Made by a program: the position numbers and the translations under genes
NCBI GenBank assembly: GCA_003569365.1
Contig: BGOS01000020.1
Coordinates: forward strand, 1-64,000
Source: Anaerolineaceae bacterium
GTDB taxonomy: Bacteria; Chloroflexota; Anaerolineae; Anaerolineales; UBA11657
Direction: 5' to 3'
Length of the DNA stretch: 64,000 nucleotides
The notes under the pieces: generated by a model
Database searches by the model: none
Told to the model about the DNA's origin: nothing
What the model saw: only the letters and a program-made list of their open reading frames with translations
Shown: piece after piece, positions 17,851 through 29,043 of the stretch
How the letters are laid out: every line of letters starts with the position of its first letter
Position numbering within the stretch: position 1 is the stretch's first letter

Positions 17851-20704
17851 TCACAGCAGGCTCACCGGATCCACTTCCACGCGCCAGCCGGCGGGCAGTG
17901 GCACATCCAGCAGCACCGCGGGCAGCGCGCCGCGCAGCACAATCTGCCAGCGGTGCAGGCCGTTCACGCGCTGGTAAAAGCACGGCACCGGCCCGATGAT
18001 GTCCACATCCGCAGCGCGCTGCGCTTGCAGCGCTGCGCCCAGCGTTTGCGCTGCCGCCTGCAGCACATCGGCGCGCACATGCTGCCCCACCAGGCGCGCC
18101 ACGCGCCCAAAGGGCGGATAGCCGTGATTGCGGCGCAGCGCCAGCTCCTGCTTGTAAAACGCGGCGTAGTCGTGCGCGGCTGCGGCCTGAATGGCAAAGT
18201 GTTCCGGTTGGTAAGTTTGCAGCACCACCTGCCCGGCGCGCTGCCCGCGGCCGGCGCGCCCCGCCACTTGCAGCAGCACGCTGAACACGCGCTCGCTGGC
18301 GCGGTAGTCCGGCATCGCCAGGCCGGTGTCTGCGGACACCACGCCCACCAGCGTCACCAGCGGCAGGTCCAGCCCCTTTGCAATCATCTGCGTGCCAATC
18401 AACACATCCGCTGCATGCGCTGCAAATTGCTGCAGGATGGCAGCATGCGCGCCGCGCTGGCGCGTGCTGTCTGCGTCCCAGCGCACAGCGCGCACACCGG
18501 GGAACGCCACCTGCAGCGCGGACTCCACCGCCTCCGTGCCCAGCCCAAAGTGGCGGATGCGCGCAGCTCTGGCACTTGGGGCAGGCGGCGGGCGCTGCGC
18601 GCTGCGCATTGCAGTGGTGGCACAGCAGGCGCTCCGGTGCAGTGTGAAAAGTGTAGGCAATGTTGCAGCGCGGGCACTGCAGCACATGCCCGCAGTCACG
18701 GCAGAAAACATAAGTCGCCTGCCCGCGCCGGTTTAAAAACAAAATCGCCTGCTCGCCGCGCTGCAGTACCTGCGCCAGTTGGCTCGCCAGTAAACGGCTG
18801 AAAATAGAGCGGTTTCCAGCGCGCAGCTCATGGCGCATATCCACCACATGCACCGGCGGCAGCGGCGCGTACTGCGCGGCTGCTGCGCCCGTGCCAGTGG
18901 CCGCTGCATGCGCCAGAATGCGGCGCGGCAGGGACAGCAGCGTATATGCGCCCTGCTGCGCCCGAAAGCTGTCCACCACATCCGGTGTGGCGCTGCCCAA
19001 AATGCAAACCGCAGCGCACTGGCGCGCGCGTTCAATCGCTGCCGTGCGCGCGTGGTAGTAAGGCACGCTGTCCTGCCAGTACGCCTGGTCGTGCGCCTCG
19101 TCCACCACAATCACGCCCACATCGCGCAGCGGCGCAAACAAAGCCGAGCGCGGCCCGATCACCACATCCAGCGCACCGGAGCGCACGCGCCGCCAGCTGT
19201 CGTAGCGTTCGTTGGGCGTCAGCCGGCTGTGCAGCACAGCCACGCGCCCGGCAAAGCGCGCCATGAAGCGCCGCACTGTTTGCGGCGTCAGCGCAATCTC
19301 CGGCACCAGCACAATTGCGCCGCGTCCGCGGCGCAGCGCCTCGGCCACAGCGCGCAAATATATTTCGGTTTTGCCGGAGCCGGTTACGCCGTGCAGCAGC
19401 AGCGGCTTTATGCGGCGCGGCGGCGGCGCTTCAAATGCTGCGTGCACGGCAGCCCAAACAGCTGCCTGCTCGTCCGTCAGTGCCAGCGCTGCATCCGGCG
19501 CCACCTGCACGGCAGCCAGCGGATCATGCAGCACTTCCACCGCATCCAGGTCTATCAAGCCCAGCTCTGCCAGCTGCGCCAGTTCCGGCAGCGTAACGCC
19601 CGTGCGTTCGCGCAGCAGCGCCACGGGCAGCGGGCCGCCAGCATGCAGTGCCAGCTCAGCCAGCGCTTGGGCGCGGCGCGTGGCGCCGCGCAGCTCCAGC
19701 AGCTGCGCGCGTGCCTGCAGCACTGTGCCCGTCAGGCGCAAGCACTGCGGGTTTGTGGAGCAGTGCGCCAGCCCCAGCGCAGCCAGCTGCGCAGCGCCTG
19801 CTGCCTGCGGCAGTGCGCCGTTCGCAGCCAGCAGTTCAGCCAGCGCTGCGCCGGCTTCCGGCTGCGCCTGCGCGTGCGCTGCCAGCCACGCCGCTGCCAC
19901 AGGCGCCGGCACAGCCAGCGCCATCACTGCCGCTTGCGGCAGCACTTGCAGCACACCGCGTTCCACCAGGCGCAACACTTGCGCCCGCGTGCAGCCGCTG
20001 GCTGTTTGCGCGGCTTGCAGTTCCGGCTGGCCGGGCCACAGGTCTATCAGCTGCGCCAGCAGCGCTGCGCTTGCGCTGGGCCTGCCCAGTTGCAGCTGCA
20101 CAGCTGCCAGGCCTTGCCCCCGGCTGCGCACCGTCAAGCGCGCCGTTTTTGCATGCCGCACTTGCACCGCGGGCGCATCCAGCAGCGCCGTCTTGCTCAC
20201 GCAGCCATTGCGCACCAGGCGCTCCAGCACCGGGCGCCACGCCACGCGCGGCAGTGCGCGCTGCAGTTGGCGGCCGCGCAGTGCGCCGCGTTCACGCAAC
20301 AACGCCAGCACGCGCTGCTGCAGCGCGCCGGCGCGCGCAGTCACCACCGGCTCGCGCAGCAGTTGGTACTCCGCATCCGCGCGCTGCGCCAGGCCGGGCG
20401 GCAGCATCAGGTTTACGCACTCAATCAGGGCAGCCCGCGTCTCGCGCGCCAGCCACTGCGCCAGCCCCAATTGTTCCGCGCTCAGCACCGGCTCCGCATC
20501 CAGCAGCGCCTCCACCGCCTTAAACTCCGCCACACCCGTTGGGGCATCCGCGGCCACCGCCAGCACCACGCCCTGCACGCGCTGCTTTCCAAACGGCACC
20601 ACCACCAAATGGCCGGCGCGCAAAGTGCCCGCCAGAACCGGCGGCACTAGATAATGAAAAGAATGTGTGAGGGAAGGGACGTTGGGGAGAATTTCGGCGT
20701 ACAT
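17851..20704 (-). CDS. priA: Primosomal protein N' (replication restart helicase), with an apparent 1-nt insertion near 18565
   Basis: LLLHGVTGSGKTEIYLRAVAEALRRGRGAIVLVPEIALTPQTVRRF, DEAHDQAYWQ, zinc-binding CRDCGHVLQCPRCN; C-terminal half (RIRHFGLGTEAVESAL...GTQMIAKGLDLPLVTLVGVVSAD) lies in another frame (ORF 17851..18711). Confidence 0.9.
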
Positions 20705-20799
20705 AGTGCGCCAACCGCATTGTTCTGCGGCTGCTAACCAGCCTGTGGGCTGTTTTTAATTATAGAGGGCGGCGCTGCCTGCGGGCCGGCCGCAGCCGA

Positions 20800-21570
20800 T
20801 TAACGCGCCAGCCGCGCAGCCAGCACTGCCGCCAAGGCCACCACTGCACTCGCAGCCGGCAGTACCCACCAGGCTGTGCCGGCGCGGTTGCCATCCACCA
20901 CTTGTGGTTGGCCGCTATCCGCGCCCGGCTGCAGCACCCAGCGCGGTGCAATCACCGCTGCCAGCGCAGCGCCACCCGCCAGCCCGCCGGCATGCGCCCA
21001 GCCGTCAATGAACGGCAGCAAACCCAACCCCAGATTTAGCAGCAGCGTGCTGCCAATATTTTGCAGCCGCCGTTTTCCCAGCGCGCCAAACGCAGCACGA
21101 TTGCGCAGCAGGTAAACCGCCAGTGCGCCAATCAAGCCAAACAGCGCGCCCGAAGCACCCACCGAGTTTGCGTCCGTAAATAAAAAGCTGGCGAGTATGC
21201 TGCACACCCCTGCCAGCATGTACAGCGCCGCAAAGCGCACATGCCCAAACGCTTTCTCCACTTCCGGCCCGATGATGTAGAGCGTGTAGCAATTGACCGC
21301 CACATGCACTAGGTTGCCATGCAAAAACAATGGCGTCACAAAGCGCCAGTACTGCCCGGCAATGATGGCAGCGTTTACTTTGGCGCCCAGCGCTTGAATA
21401 ACCAGCGGCCAGCGCGCGTCCAGCCACCAGCCCAATGCCTGCTGCAATGCAAAGACGGCAATGTTCGCAGACAAAAATACGTAGCACCAATACGGCGCCG
21501 CGCCGGGGATTGCGTACTGGCGGGTGCCGGACTGCGCTGCCGCGCCGCTGGCTGCGGGCTCCCCGCTCAC
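20800..21570 (-). CDS. Rhomboid-family intramembrane serine protease
   Basis: GASGALFGLIGAL catalytic motif, HGNLVHVAVNCYTLYIIGPEVE, GWAHAGGLAGG. Confidence 0.9.
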   Translation of the reverse strand: MSGEPAASGAAAQSGTRQYAIPGAAPYWCYVFLSANIAVFALQQALGWWLDARWPLVIQALGAKVNAAIIAGQYWRFVTPLFLHGNLVHVAVNCYTLYIIGPEVEKAFGHVRFAALYMLAGVCSILASFLFTDANSVGASGALFGLIGALAVYLLRNRAAFGALGKRRLQNIGSTLLLNLGLGLLPFIDGWAHAGGLAGGAALAAVIAPRWVLQPGADSGQPQVVDGNRAGTAWWVLPAASAVVALAAVLAARLAR

Positions 21571-22181
21571 AAGCTGATGGCCGGGCGGTTCACCTTGTGG
21601 CGCTCGGCCACCAATATTCCCTCAATCACAGCCACGGCTTGGTCAAGATCTTTGTCATCGTTGGGAACGCAGTAATCAAACTCCGGCACGCGCTGCAGCT
21701 CCTGGCGCGCCATGGAAAGGCGCATGCGCTGCTTGTCCTCCGTCTCCGTCTGGCGCCCGGCCAGGCGGCGCTCCAGCTCCTGCTCGGACTCCACGGTTAG
21801 AAAGATCAGCACCGCAGCCGGCTGCAGCTGCTTGATGCGTGCCGCGCCCTGCACATCCAGGCGCATCACCACATCCTTGCCGCTGGCCAGTGCAGCCGCC
21901 ACCTGCTGCTTGGGGACGCCCTTGTACTCGCCGTACACCACCGCGTACTCCAGCAGCGCGCCCGCATCAATCATGCGCGCAAACTCCGCCATGGCGCAAA
22001 AGTTGTAGTCCACGCCCTCCACCTCGCTGCTGCGCCGCGCGCGCGTGGTGGTTGTCACCACAAAATGCAGCTGCGCGTTGCGCTGCTGCAGGCGCCGCAC
22101 CACGCTGTCCTTGCCCACGCCCGCCGGGCCGGAAATGACAATCAGCAGCCGCTGCTGCACCGGAATAGTTTGCGGATTCAT
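21567..22181 (-). CDS. gmk: Guanylate kinase
   Basis: LIVISGPAGVGKDSVVRRL...TTTTRARRSSEVEGVDYNF. Confidence 0.92.
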   Translation of the reverse strand: MNPQTIPVQQRLLIVISGPAGVGKDSVVRRLQQRNAQLHFVVTTTTRARRSSEVEGVDYNFCAMAEFARMIDAGALLEYAVVYGEYKGVPKQQVAAALASGKDVVMRLDVQGAARIKQLQPAAVLIFLTVESEQELERRLAGRQTETEDKQRMRLSMARQELQRVPEFDYCVPNDDKDLDQAVAVIEGILVAERHKVNRPAISL

Positions 22182-22239
22182 TTTGCGCTCTGCACCAGAA
22201 GTGCTATTATATTCACGCGGGCACCGGGGAACACCATCA

Positions 22240-22638
22240 ATGCCACTTTATGAATATCGCTGCCTGGCATGCGCTGCGCCGGTTTCCATTCGCATGACGT
22301 ATGCCGAATTTGACACGGCCAAGCCCAAATGCCCGCAATGCAAAAGCCCCAAACTGCAGCGCCACCTCTCGCGCGTGCGTGTGCTGCGCTCGGAAGATTC
22401 ACGCATGGAGCAGCTCTCAGATCCGTCCAACTTCAATGACATTGACGAGAACGATCCAAAATCGGTGGGGCGCTTCATGCGCCGCATGGGCGGCGAAATG
22501 GGCGAAGACATGGGCGGCGAATTTAATGAGATGGCCGGGCGGCTGGAGGCGGGCGAAGACCCGCAGTCAATTGAGAACGAGCTGGGCCTCGGCGGCGCCG
22601 GGGATGGCGGCGGCGGAGCGGGCGACTTCGACGACTAG
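22240..22638 (+). CDS. FmdB-family zinc ribbon protein
   Basis: MPLYEYRCLACAAPVSIRMTYAEFDTAKPKCPQCKSPKLQRHLSRV. Confidence 0.85.
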   Translation: MPLYEYRCLACAAPVSIRMTYAEFDTAKPKCPQCKSPKLQRHLSRVRVLRSEDSRMEQLSDPSNFNDIDENDPKSVGRFMRRMGGEMGEDMGGEFNEMAGRLEAGEDPQSIENELGLGGAGDGGGGAGDFDD

Positions 22639-23267
22639 CGGCCGGCGGCAGCCAGCCGCGCCAGCACATGCTGCAGCACTGCAGCTTGCAGCTGCGCCGC
22701 GCCGGCGCTGGCATCCAGCACCACCCAGCGTGCGGGCTCGGCAGCTGCCAGCTGCAAAAAGCCCGTGCGCACGCGCTCATGAAAATCCAGCGCGTAGCCA
22801 TCCAGCCGGTTCCATTGCCCGCCCTGCGCGCGCCGCCGCTGCAAGCCGGCCTGCGCATCAATGTCCATCAAAAATGTCAAGTCCGGCACGCGCCCGCCGG
22901 TTGCCAGGCGCGTGGTGCGCTGCAGCTCTGCCAGATCCAGCCGGTGGCCGTAGCCCTGGTACGCCAGGCTCGAGTCGTAAAAGCGGTCGCACAAGACCAC
23001 GCCGCCGCGCGCCAGCTGCGGCTCAATCACCTCGCGCACCAGCTGCGCACGCGACGCGCTGAAAAGCAGGAACTCCGTTTGCGGCTGCATGCCCGCACTG
23101 CCGTGGTCCAGCAGCAGCTGGCGCACCTGGTTGCCAATCGGCGTGCCGCCCGGCTCGCGCGTGTTGACTACGGAATGGCCGGCGGCAGACAGGGCATCCG
23201 CCAGCTGCTGCGCCTGCGTTGTTTTGCCGCCGCCCTCGGGCCCCTCAAAGCTTACAAACAAACTCAC
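22635..23267 (-). CDS. tmk: Thymidylate kinase
   Basis: LFVSFEGPEGGGKTTQAQQLADAL...TREPGGTPIGNQVRQLLL...DRFYDSSLAYQGYG. Confidence 0.95.
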   Translation of the reverse strand: MSLFVSFEGPEGGGKTTQAQQLADALSAAGHSVVNTREPGGTPIGNQVRQLLLDHGSAGMQPQTEFLLFSASRAQLVREVIEPQLARGGVVLCDRFYDSSLAYQGYGHRLDLAELQRTTRLATGGRVPDLTFLMDIDAQAGLQRRRAQGGQWNRLDGYALDFHERVRTGFLQLAAAEPARWVVLDASAGAAQLQAAVLQHVLARLAAAGR

Positions 23268-24958
23268 TCGCTGAAGATCCGCACGCGCCGGTTGGGCTCT
23301 TTGCCATAAGAGTGCGAGATGAGCTGCGCGGTGCGCACCAGCTCATGCTGGTGGCGGCGGATGCGCGCATCTTGCGGGTACAGGTCCAGATGGCGCACGC
23401 CCAGGCGCACGCTCTCCACGCCCGCTTGCGCTTCTTGCAGCGCCTCTGCCAGCAGCGGGTCGTCCGCTTCCAGCCCGCTGCTCACCTGAAAAACCTCCAT
23501 CAAAAAGCCGTCAATTTGATGCGCAGTGTTGGAGCGCAGCACATACACCGGCATGCCCAGGTTTTCGGCATCGCTGATCGGGCGCTGGCGCCGGCGGTAA
23601 TAAGACTTAAGTGTGAGCAGCGCGCTGGCATCTTCCACACGGTCCACCAAGCGCAGCGGCACGCGCAGGCGCCGCGCCGCTTGCTCCACGCGCGTGCGCG
23701 TGATGCCGTAGGCATACACCTTCACCACCGGTGCATCGCCATTTTGCTCGGCTGCCCCGGGCGCTGATCCGGGCGCAGCTGCTGCTAAAGCAGCGGGGTT
23801 CGCATACGCGGAAGGTGCAATCGTACGCTGCACCTGGCCGCCTTGCACCACCAGCGGCGGCCGCGCCGCGCGCGCATTACTGTCGTACGCGGCGGGCTGC
23901 GCACTGCGCCCCGCCTCCACGTGCAGCTTGCCCGCGGCGTCGCGGTAGCGCAGCTCCGGCACACTCGCAAAGCCGCGCAATGCGTTGTCCACAGCTGTGG
24001 CCACATCCGCATGAATGCGCAGGCGCGCGCGTTCCTCAATCTCCACCAGCACATCAAAAGTGGGCGGTGCGCGGCGCTCCAGCACCGTCTTGCGCGTGCC
24101 GCGCCGGCGCGCCTCTTCATCTGAGAGGGTCACCGCTTCCACGCCGCCCACCAGGTCGGCCAGCGTCGGGTTGCGCAGCAGGTTGTCCAGCGTGTTGCCG
24201 TGCGCCGTGCCAATCAGCTGCACGCCGCGCTCCGCAATTGTGCGCGCAGCCAGCGCCTCCTGCTCGCGCCCGATCTCGTCAATCACAATTGTCTCGGGGT
24301 TGTGGTTCTCCACCGCTTCAATCATTACCTCATGCTGGCGCGCCGGGTTGGGCACTTGCATGCGCCGCGCGCGCCCCACCGCCGGGTGCGCAATATCGCC
24401 GTCACCGCCAATCTCGTTGGATGTGTCCACAACCACCACCCGCCGCCGCTCGCCAAGCACGCGTGCCGCTTCGCGCAGCATGGTGGTCTTGCCCACGCCC
24501 GGCCGCCCCAGCAGCAAAATACTTTTGCCGGAGAGCACCAGGTCTTCAACAATTTGCGTGGTGCCGTAAACCGCGCGCCCCACGCGGCACGTCAGCCCGA
24601 TGATTTTTCCCTGCCGGTTGCGAATGGCGGAGATGCGGTGCAGCGTGCGCTCGATGCCGGAGCGGTTGTCCGAGTCAAACTCGCGCAAGCCGGACACCAC
24701 CGCCTGAATATCCGCCGCCGTCAATTTAGTTTCCGCCAGCGCCACCTCGCCGCTCAGGTAGCGCGCTGCCGGCACGCGCCCCACATCCATTACCACCTCC
24801 AGCAGCTCATCAGACCGGTCCAGCTCGCGCACGCGCTGCGCAATTGCCGGCGGCAGCAGGTTCAGCAGCGCAGGCAGGTCATCAGTCAGCGGCAGGTCGG
24901 GGTCCAGCACCGGCGTGTCATCCAACGCTTCCGGGTTCGGTCGTGGGTTGCGCATCAA
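23264..24958 (-). CDS. AAA ATPase (SpoIIIAA/Ycf45-like) with C-terminal R3H domain
   Basis: GKSILLLGRPGVGKTTMLREAARVL...VVVDTSNEIGGDGDIAHPAVGRARRMQVP...ETIVIDEIGREQEALAARTIAERGVQLIGTAHGN; C-terminal RRHQHELVRTAQLISHSYGKEPNRRVRIFSE. Confidence 0.88.
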   Translation of the reverse strand: MMRNPRPNPEALDDTPVLDPDLPLTDDLPALLNLLPPAIAQRVRELDRSDELLEVVMDVGRVPAARYLSGEVALAETKLTAADIQAVVSGLREFDSDNRSGIERTLHRISAIRNRQGKIIGLTCRVGRAVYGTTQIVEDLVLSGKSILLLGRPGVGKTTMLREAARVLGERRRVVVVDTSNEIGGDGDIAHPAVGRARRMQVPNPARQHEVMIEAVENHNPETIVIDEIGREQEALAARTIAERGVQLIGTAHGNTLDNLLRNPTLADLVGGVEAVTLSDEEARRRGTRKTVLERRAPPTFDVLVEIEERARLRIHADVATAVDNALRGFASVPELRYRDAAGKLHVEAGRSAQPAAYDSNARAARPPLVVQGGQVQRTIAPSAYANPAALAAAAPGSAPGAAEQNGDAPVVKVYAYGITRTRVEQAARRLRVPLRLVDRVEDASALLTLKSYYRRRQRPISDAENLGMPVYVLRSNTAHQIDGFLMEVFQVSSGLEADDPLLAEALQEAQAGVESVRLGVRHLDLYPQDARIRRHQHELVRTAQLISHSYGKEPNRRVRIFSE

Positions 24959-24962
24959 CAGC

Positions 24963-25997
24963 TCAATTCAAGCGTTCCCAAGCCGGCAGCGTGCCCGGCA
25001 CGGGCGCAAACTCCGCAGGCAGATTCGGGCGCGCCGCGTACCCCGCTAATGCGGGCAGCAAATCCGCACGCGCAGACTCAGTGATGCGCGCCGATACTTT
25101 TATTTCTGGCGCCGGCAGCACAGCCAGCCGGTCCAACAGCGCGCGGCGCACCGGCACCACCAGGCGCTTCACCATCACCGCCTGCTGCCCGTAGAGCGTA
25201 AAGCCAAAATCAAGCAGCGTATGCCGCATCCATTGCTGGTAACTGCGCACGCACCAATACAAGGGGTTGCCGGACTGATGCGCTTCCAGCTGCAAAAATC
25301 CGCCGACCACCACAGAAATAGCATCCTGCACCTCTGGATGCAGAAACGGCTGCACGAAACAGCCGCGCGTGCCGCGCCCAACCTGCAGAAACGCCTGCAG
25401 CTCGCCGCCGCGCGTGAACACATAGCCATTGCCCTTCGCGGACGGCGCCGGCTCCACCTGCTGCACCAGCCGCGGCACCACATTGTCATAAAGCGCAAGC
25501 ACCGCCAAGCCATCCGCCGCCGTGCGCTTGCGCAAAGCGCTGCTGGGGCCGGGCGGCACCGGCGGCTGCAGCTGGTAGATTTCCTGGCGGGCATAGATTG
25601 AAAAACCGCTGCGGCGCAGCATTTCAAATTCCGCGCTGTGCTCGTCAACTTCGGCAATCAGATTTTGCGCGCCGCGCCGGCCGGCTTCGGCGGCCAGCTC
25701 CTCCAGCAGTGCGCTGCCCGTATGCGGCGGCAGCTGCCCGCTGGCCGGCGCCAGAAAGTGCACGCGCGCGTGTGTGCCGCTGCTGCGCAGCTGCGCAAAC
25801 GCCGGCTGCGCGCCGGGCTCACGCGCCACAAAGGTGGCAGCAGAGCTGCCCACAATCATGTAGCCCGCAATGCCCACCGTCAGCGGATGCGTGTCGCGCG
25901 TCAGCGCTGCCTCGGTGTGCAGGCATATCCCCTGCACGCTCATGCGCCGCAGCGCCGCCAGGTCGCGCCAGTCCAATGCCCGGATTAGCAATGGCAT
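24963..25997 (-). CDS. GNAT-family N-acetyltransferase-like protein
   Basis: IRALDWRDLAALRRM...ALLEELAAEAGRRGAQNLIAEVDEHSAEFEMLRRSGFSIYARQEIYQL. Confidence 0.7.
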   Translation of the reverse strand: MPLLIRALDWRDLAALRRMSVQGICLHTEAALTRDTHPLTVGIAGYMIVGSSAATFVAREPGAQPAFAQLRSSGTHARVHFLAPASGQLPPHTGSALLEELAAEAGRRGAQNLIAEVDEHSAEFEMLRRSGFSIYARQEIYQLQPPVPPGPSSALRKRTAADGLAVLALYDNVVPRLVQQVEPAPSAKGNGYVFTRGGELQAFLQVGRGTRGCFVQPFLHPEVQDAISVVVGGFLQLEAHQSGNPLYWCVRSYQQWMRHTLLDFGFTLYGQQAVMVKRLVVPVRRALLDRLAVLPAPEIKVSARITESARADLLPALAGYAARPNLPAEFAPVPGTLPAWERLN

Positions 25998-26006
25998 GCT
26001 TCTAGT

Positions 26007-26601
26007 TTACTTTCCGGCCAGCTGCAAAAACAATTCATGAAAGCGCGGGTCTGCCGTGAGCTCCGGATGAAAAGCCGTAGCCAGCAGGCGCCCCTGGCGC
26101 GCTGCCACAATTTCGCCAGCGGGCAGCGTTGCCAGCACTTCCACATCCGGCCCCACACTCTCAATCATTGGCGCGCGAATAAAAATTGCGTGGAAGGCTT
26201 TGTGGCTGCCATTTTCGCCGGTTAGCCAGGGCGGGCACATGCAGTTGCGCTTCAAAGCTGTCCACCTGGCGCCCGAACGCGTTGCGCTGCACCGTGATGT
26301 CCATCAGGTTCAGCAGCGGCTGCAAGCGGTGTGCGTCGCGCGATAGCAGAATGGCGCCGGCACAAGTGCCCCAGATTGCAGCGCCCTGCGCAGCCAGATT
26401 GCGCATCGGCTGCATCAGCCCGTACGCTTCGGCTAGTTTGCCTATGGTTGTGGATTCTCCGCCGGGGATCACCAGCCCGGCCAGGCCCGCCAGCTGCGCC
26501 GGCAGGCGCACCGCGCGCGCCTCCGCCCCCAGGTGCTGCAACACCGTGAGGTGTGCATGGAAGTCGCCCTGCAGCGCGAGTACGCCGACCGCGACGCCCA
26601 T
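26007..26601 (-). CDS. pdxT: Pyridoxal 5'-phosphate synthase glutaminase subunit, with an apparent 1-nt insertion around 26222-26240
   Basis: [52 protein letters not shown]...[13 protein letters not shown]-terminus [18 protein letters not shown]...[19 protein letters not shown] is in another frame. Confidence 0.9.
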
Positions 26602-26607
26602 GCGCGT

Positions 26608-27495
26608 TTACCAGCCGCGCGAGGCGAGCAGCTCGGTGGAGGGGATGTCGTGCACGTGAATGCCGACCATCGCCACGCCAATGTTCTTGCTTACATCAGC
26701 AATGATGGCGGCATCTTGAAAATGCGTGGTTGCCATCACAATCGCCTTCGCCCGCTTAAGCGGATCGCCGGATTTAAAAATGCCCGAGCCCACAAACACG
26801 CCATCCACGCCCAGCTGCATCATCAACGCTGCATCCGCCGGCGTCGCAATGCCGCCAGCCGCAAAGTTCACCACCGGCAAGCGCCCGCGTTCGCGCGTCT
26901 CCTTCACCAGCTCGTACGGCGCGCCAATCTCCTTCGCAAACGCCATCAACTCTTCCTCTTGCAGGGATTGCAGCCGGCGAATAGCGCCGAGCACGCTGCG
27001 CGCATGGCGCACGGCCTCCACCACATCCCCGGTGCCGGCTTCGCCCTTGGTGCGCATCATTGCAGCACCTTCGCCAATCCGGCGCAGCGCCTCGCCCAGG
27101 TTGCGGCAGCCGCACACAAACGGCACCTTGAAGTCATGCTTGTTTACATGGTGCTCTTCATCCGCCGGCGTCAGCACTTCGGACTCATCAATGTAATCCA
27201 CGCCCAGCGATTCCAGAACCTGCGCCTCAACAAAGTGGCCGATGCGGCACTTGGCCATCACCGGAATGGAAACCGTCTCCATGATTTTTTCGATCATCGC
27301 CGGGTCGGACATGCGCGCCACGCCGCCGTCCGCGCGAATGTCCGCGGGCACGCGCTCCAGCGCCATCACTGCGCAGGCACCAGCCTCTTCGGCAATCTTC
27401 GCTTCGTCGGCGTTAACCACATCCATGATCACGCCGCCCTTCAGCATCTCTGCCAGCCCGCGTTTGAGTGTCACCGTTCCAGTTTGAGGTTCCAT
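26608..27495 (-). CDS. pdxS: Pyridoxal 5'-phosphate synthase lyase subunit
   Basis: [60 protein letters not shown]. Confidence 0.98.
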   Translation of the reverse strand: MEPQTGTVTLKRGLAEMLKGGVIMDVVNADEAKIAEEAGACAVMALERVPADIRADGGVARMSDPAMIEKIMETVSIPVMAKCRIGHFVEAQVLESLGVDYIDESEVLTPADEEHHVNKHDFKVPFVCGCRNLGEALRRIGEGAAMMRTKGEAGTGDVVEAVRHARSVLGAIRRLQSLQEEELMAFAKEIGAPYELVKETRERGRLPVVNFAAGGIATPADAALMMQLGVDGVFVGSGIFKSGDPLKRAKAIVMATTHFQDAAIIADVSKNIGVAMVGIHVHDIPSTELLASRGW

Positions 27496-27714
27496 TCCAT
27501 TGCTCCGTTTGCAAGCTATTGAACTTGGAGTTTACCACTTTCAGCACACAGGACTGCCAATCCGCAAGCTGCGCCACACACCCACAGCGGGTGAAATCCG
27601 CTCCAAATTTAGGGTGTTATCGGCAGATTTAGGATGCATACTGAGCGCCTGTATTAGAATAATACCCACTTGCGGCGGGGGTTGTACACCCGCCCTGCCC
27701 GCGGAGGCACCCAA

Positions 27715-28965
27715 TTGACCGATGACTTGAACCCGTTTGCACTCGCCCAGCAAAAGCTGGACGAAGCTGCCGCCATCTTGAATCTGGATGATGCCACGCA
27801 CCAGATGCTGCGCTGGCCGCAGCGCGAGTTGCATGTGACTGTGCCCGTGCGCATGGATGACGGCAGCACGCGCATCTTCCATGGCTTTCGCGTGCAGTAC
27901 AACGACGCGCGCGGACCCACGAAGGGCGGCATCCGCTTTCATCCGGATGAAACCATCAACACAGTGCGCGCACTGGCTGCGTGGATGACCTGGAAGACCG
28001 CCGTTGTGGATGTACCACTGGGCGGTGCCAAGGGCGGCATCATTTGCAATCCCAAAGAGCTCTCGCTGGCAGAGCTGGAGCGCATGAGCCGCTCCTACAT
28101 CCGCCAAGTGGGGCGCATCCTTGGCCCGGACCAGGACATTCCCGCGCCGGACATTAATACCAACCCACAGGTAATGGCATGGATGGCGGATGAGTTTGCA
28201 GCCATGCGCGGCCACAACAGTTTTGGCATGATCACCGGCAAGCCGCTTTCAATGGGCGGATCGTTGGGGCGCGGCGATGCCACCGCCCGCGGCGGCGCGG
28301 CCTGCCTGCGTGAAGCCGCGCGCGAACTGCGCATTGACTTGCAAGGCGCAAAGATTGCCATTCAAGGCTACGGAAACGTGGGTTCCTACATGCACATGCT
28401 TGCACAGCACCAGCTGGGCATGCAGGTGGTCGCCGTCTCTGATGATGTTGGCGGAATTTTCAACGCCGCCGGGCTGGATTACGAAACGGTACGCGCCCAC
28501 AAGCAGGCGCACGGCAACGTGCTGGCGCTGCCGGGCAGCCAGCCCATCTCCAACGCCGAGCTGCTGGTGCTGGATGTCGAGGTGCTGGTGCCCGCCGCTA
28601 TCGAAAGCGTCATCACCGCTGCCAACGCCGGCAACATTCGCGCCCGCATCATTGCCGAGCTGGCCAACGGCCCCACCACGCCCGCGGCAGATGCCATCTT
28701 GTATGAACGCGGCGTTTACATCATCCCGGACTTCTTGTGCAACGCCGGCGGCGTCACGGTCTCCTACTTTGAGATGGTGCAAAACTCCTACGGCTTCTAC
28801 TGGACCGAGGAGATGGTGCACGAGCGACTGGAGGCCAAGATGACGGCGGCCTTCCGCGCCGTGCACTCCGGCGCGCAAGCGCACCGCGTGGACAACCGCA
28901 TGGCTGCGTATCTGGTGGCGGTAGCGCGCGTGGCAGAAGCGATGAAGGTGCGCGGCTGGGTGTAG
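27715..28965 (+). CDS. gdhA: Glutamate (or related amino acid) dehydrogenase; probable TTG start with GGAGG upstream
   Basis: LNPFALAQQKLDEAAAILNLD...KGGIRFHPDETINTVRALAAWMTWKTAVVDVPLGGAKGGI; ORF opens at 27670. Confidence 0.93.
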   Translation: MTDDLNPFALAQQKLDEAAAILNLDDATHQMLRWPQRELHVTVPVRMDDGSTRIFHGFRVQYNDARGPTKGGIRFHPDETINTVRALAAWMTWKTAVVDVPLGGAKGGIICNPKELSLAELERMSRSYIRQVGRILGPDQDIPAPDINTNPQVMAWMADEFAAMRGHNSFGMITGKPLSMGGSLGRGDATARGGAACLREAARELRIDLQGAKIAIQGYGNVGSYMHMLAQHQLGMQVVAVSDDVGGIFNAAGLDYETVRAHKQAHGNVLALPGSQPISNAELLVLDVEVLVPAAIESVITAANAGNIRARIIAELANGPTTPAADAILYERGVYIIPDFLCNAGGVTVSYFEMVQNSYGFYWTEEMVHERLEAKMTAAFRAVHSGAQAHRVDNRMAAYLVAVARVAEAMKVRGWV

Positions 28966-28990
28966 CAACCGCTGCGCAATGCTGCAAAGA

Positions 28991-29020
28991 AAAAAGCCCC
29001 GCAGTGTAGCGGGGCTTTTT
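28991..29020. terminator. Bidirectional rho-independent terminator between convergent genes
   Basis: AAAAAGCCCCGC AGTGTA GCGGGGCTTTTT. Confidence 0.95.
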
Positions 29021-29043
29021 GTTTCATTACACGGTGGTTGCGC

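Noticed and set aside
18830-20650. 606-aa and 480-aa plus-strand ORFs
   Set aside because: Antisense shadows of priA with biased Arg/His or Ser/Ala composition.
27640-27714. Extended N-terminus of the glutamate dehydrogenase ORF from 27670
   Set aside because: A GGAGG-spaced TTG at 27715 gives a more typical start (LTDDLNPFALAQQKL); the upstream residues look like untranslated leader.
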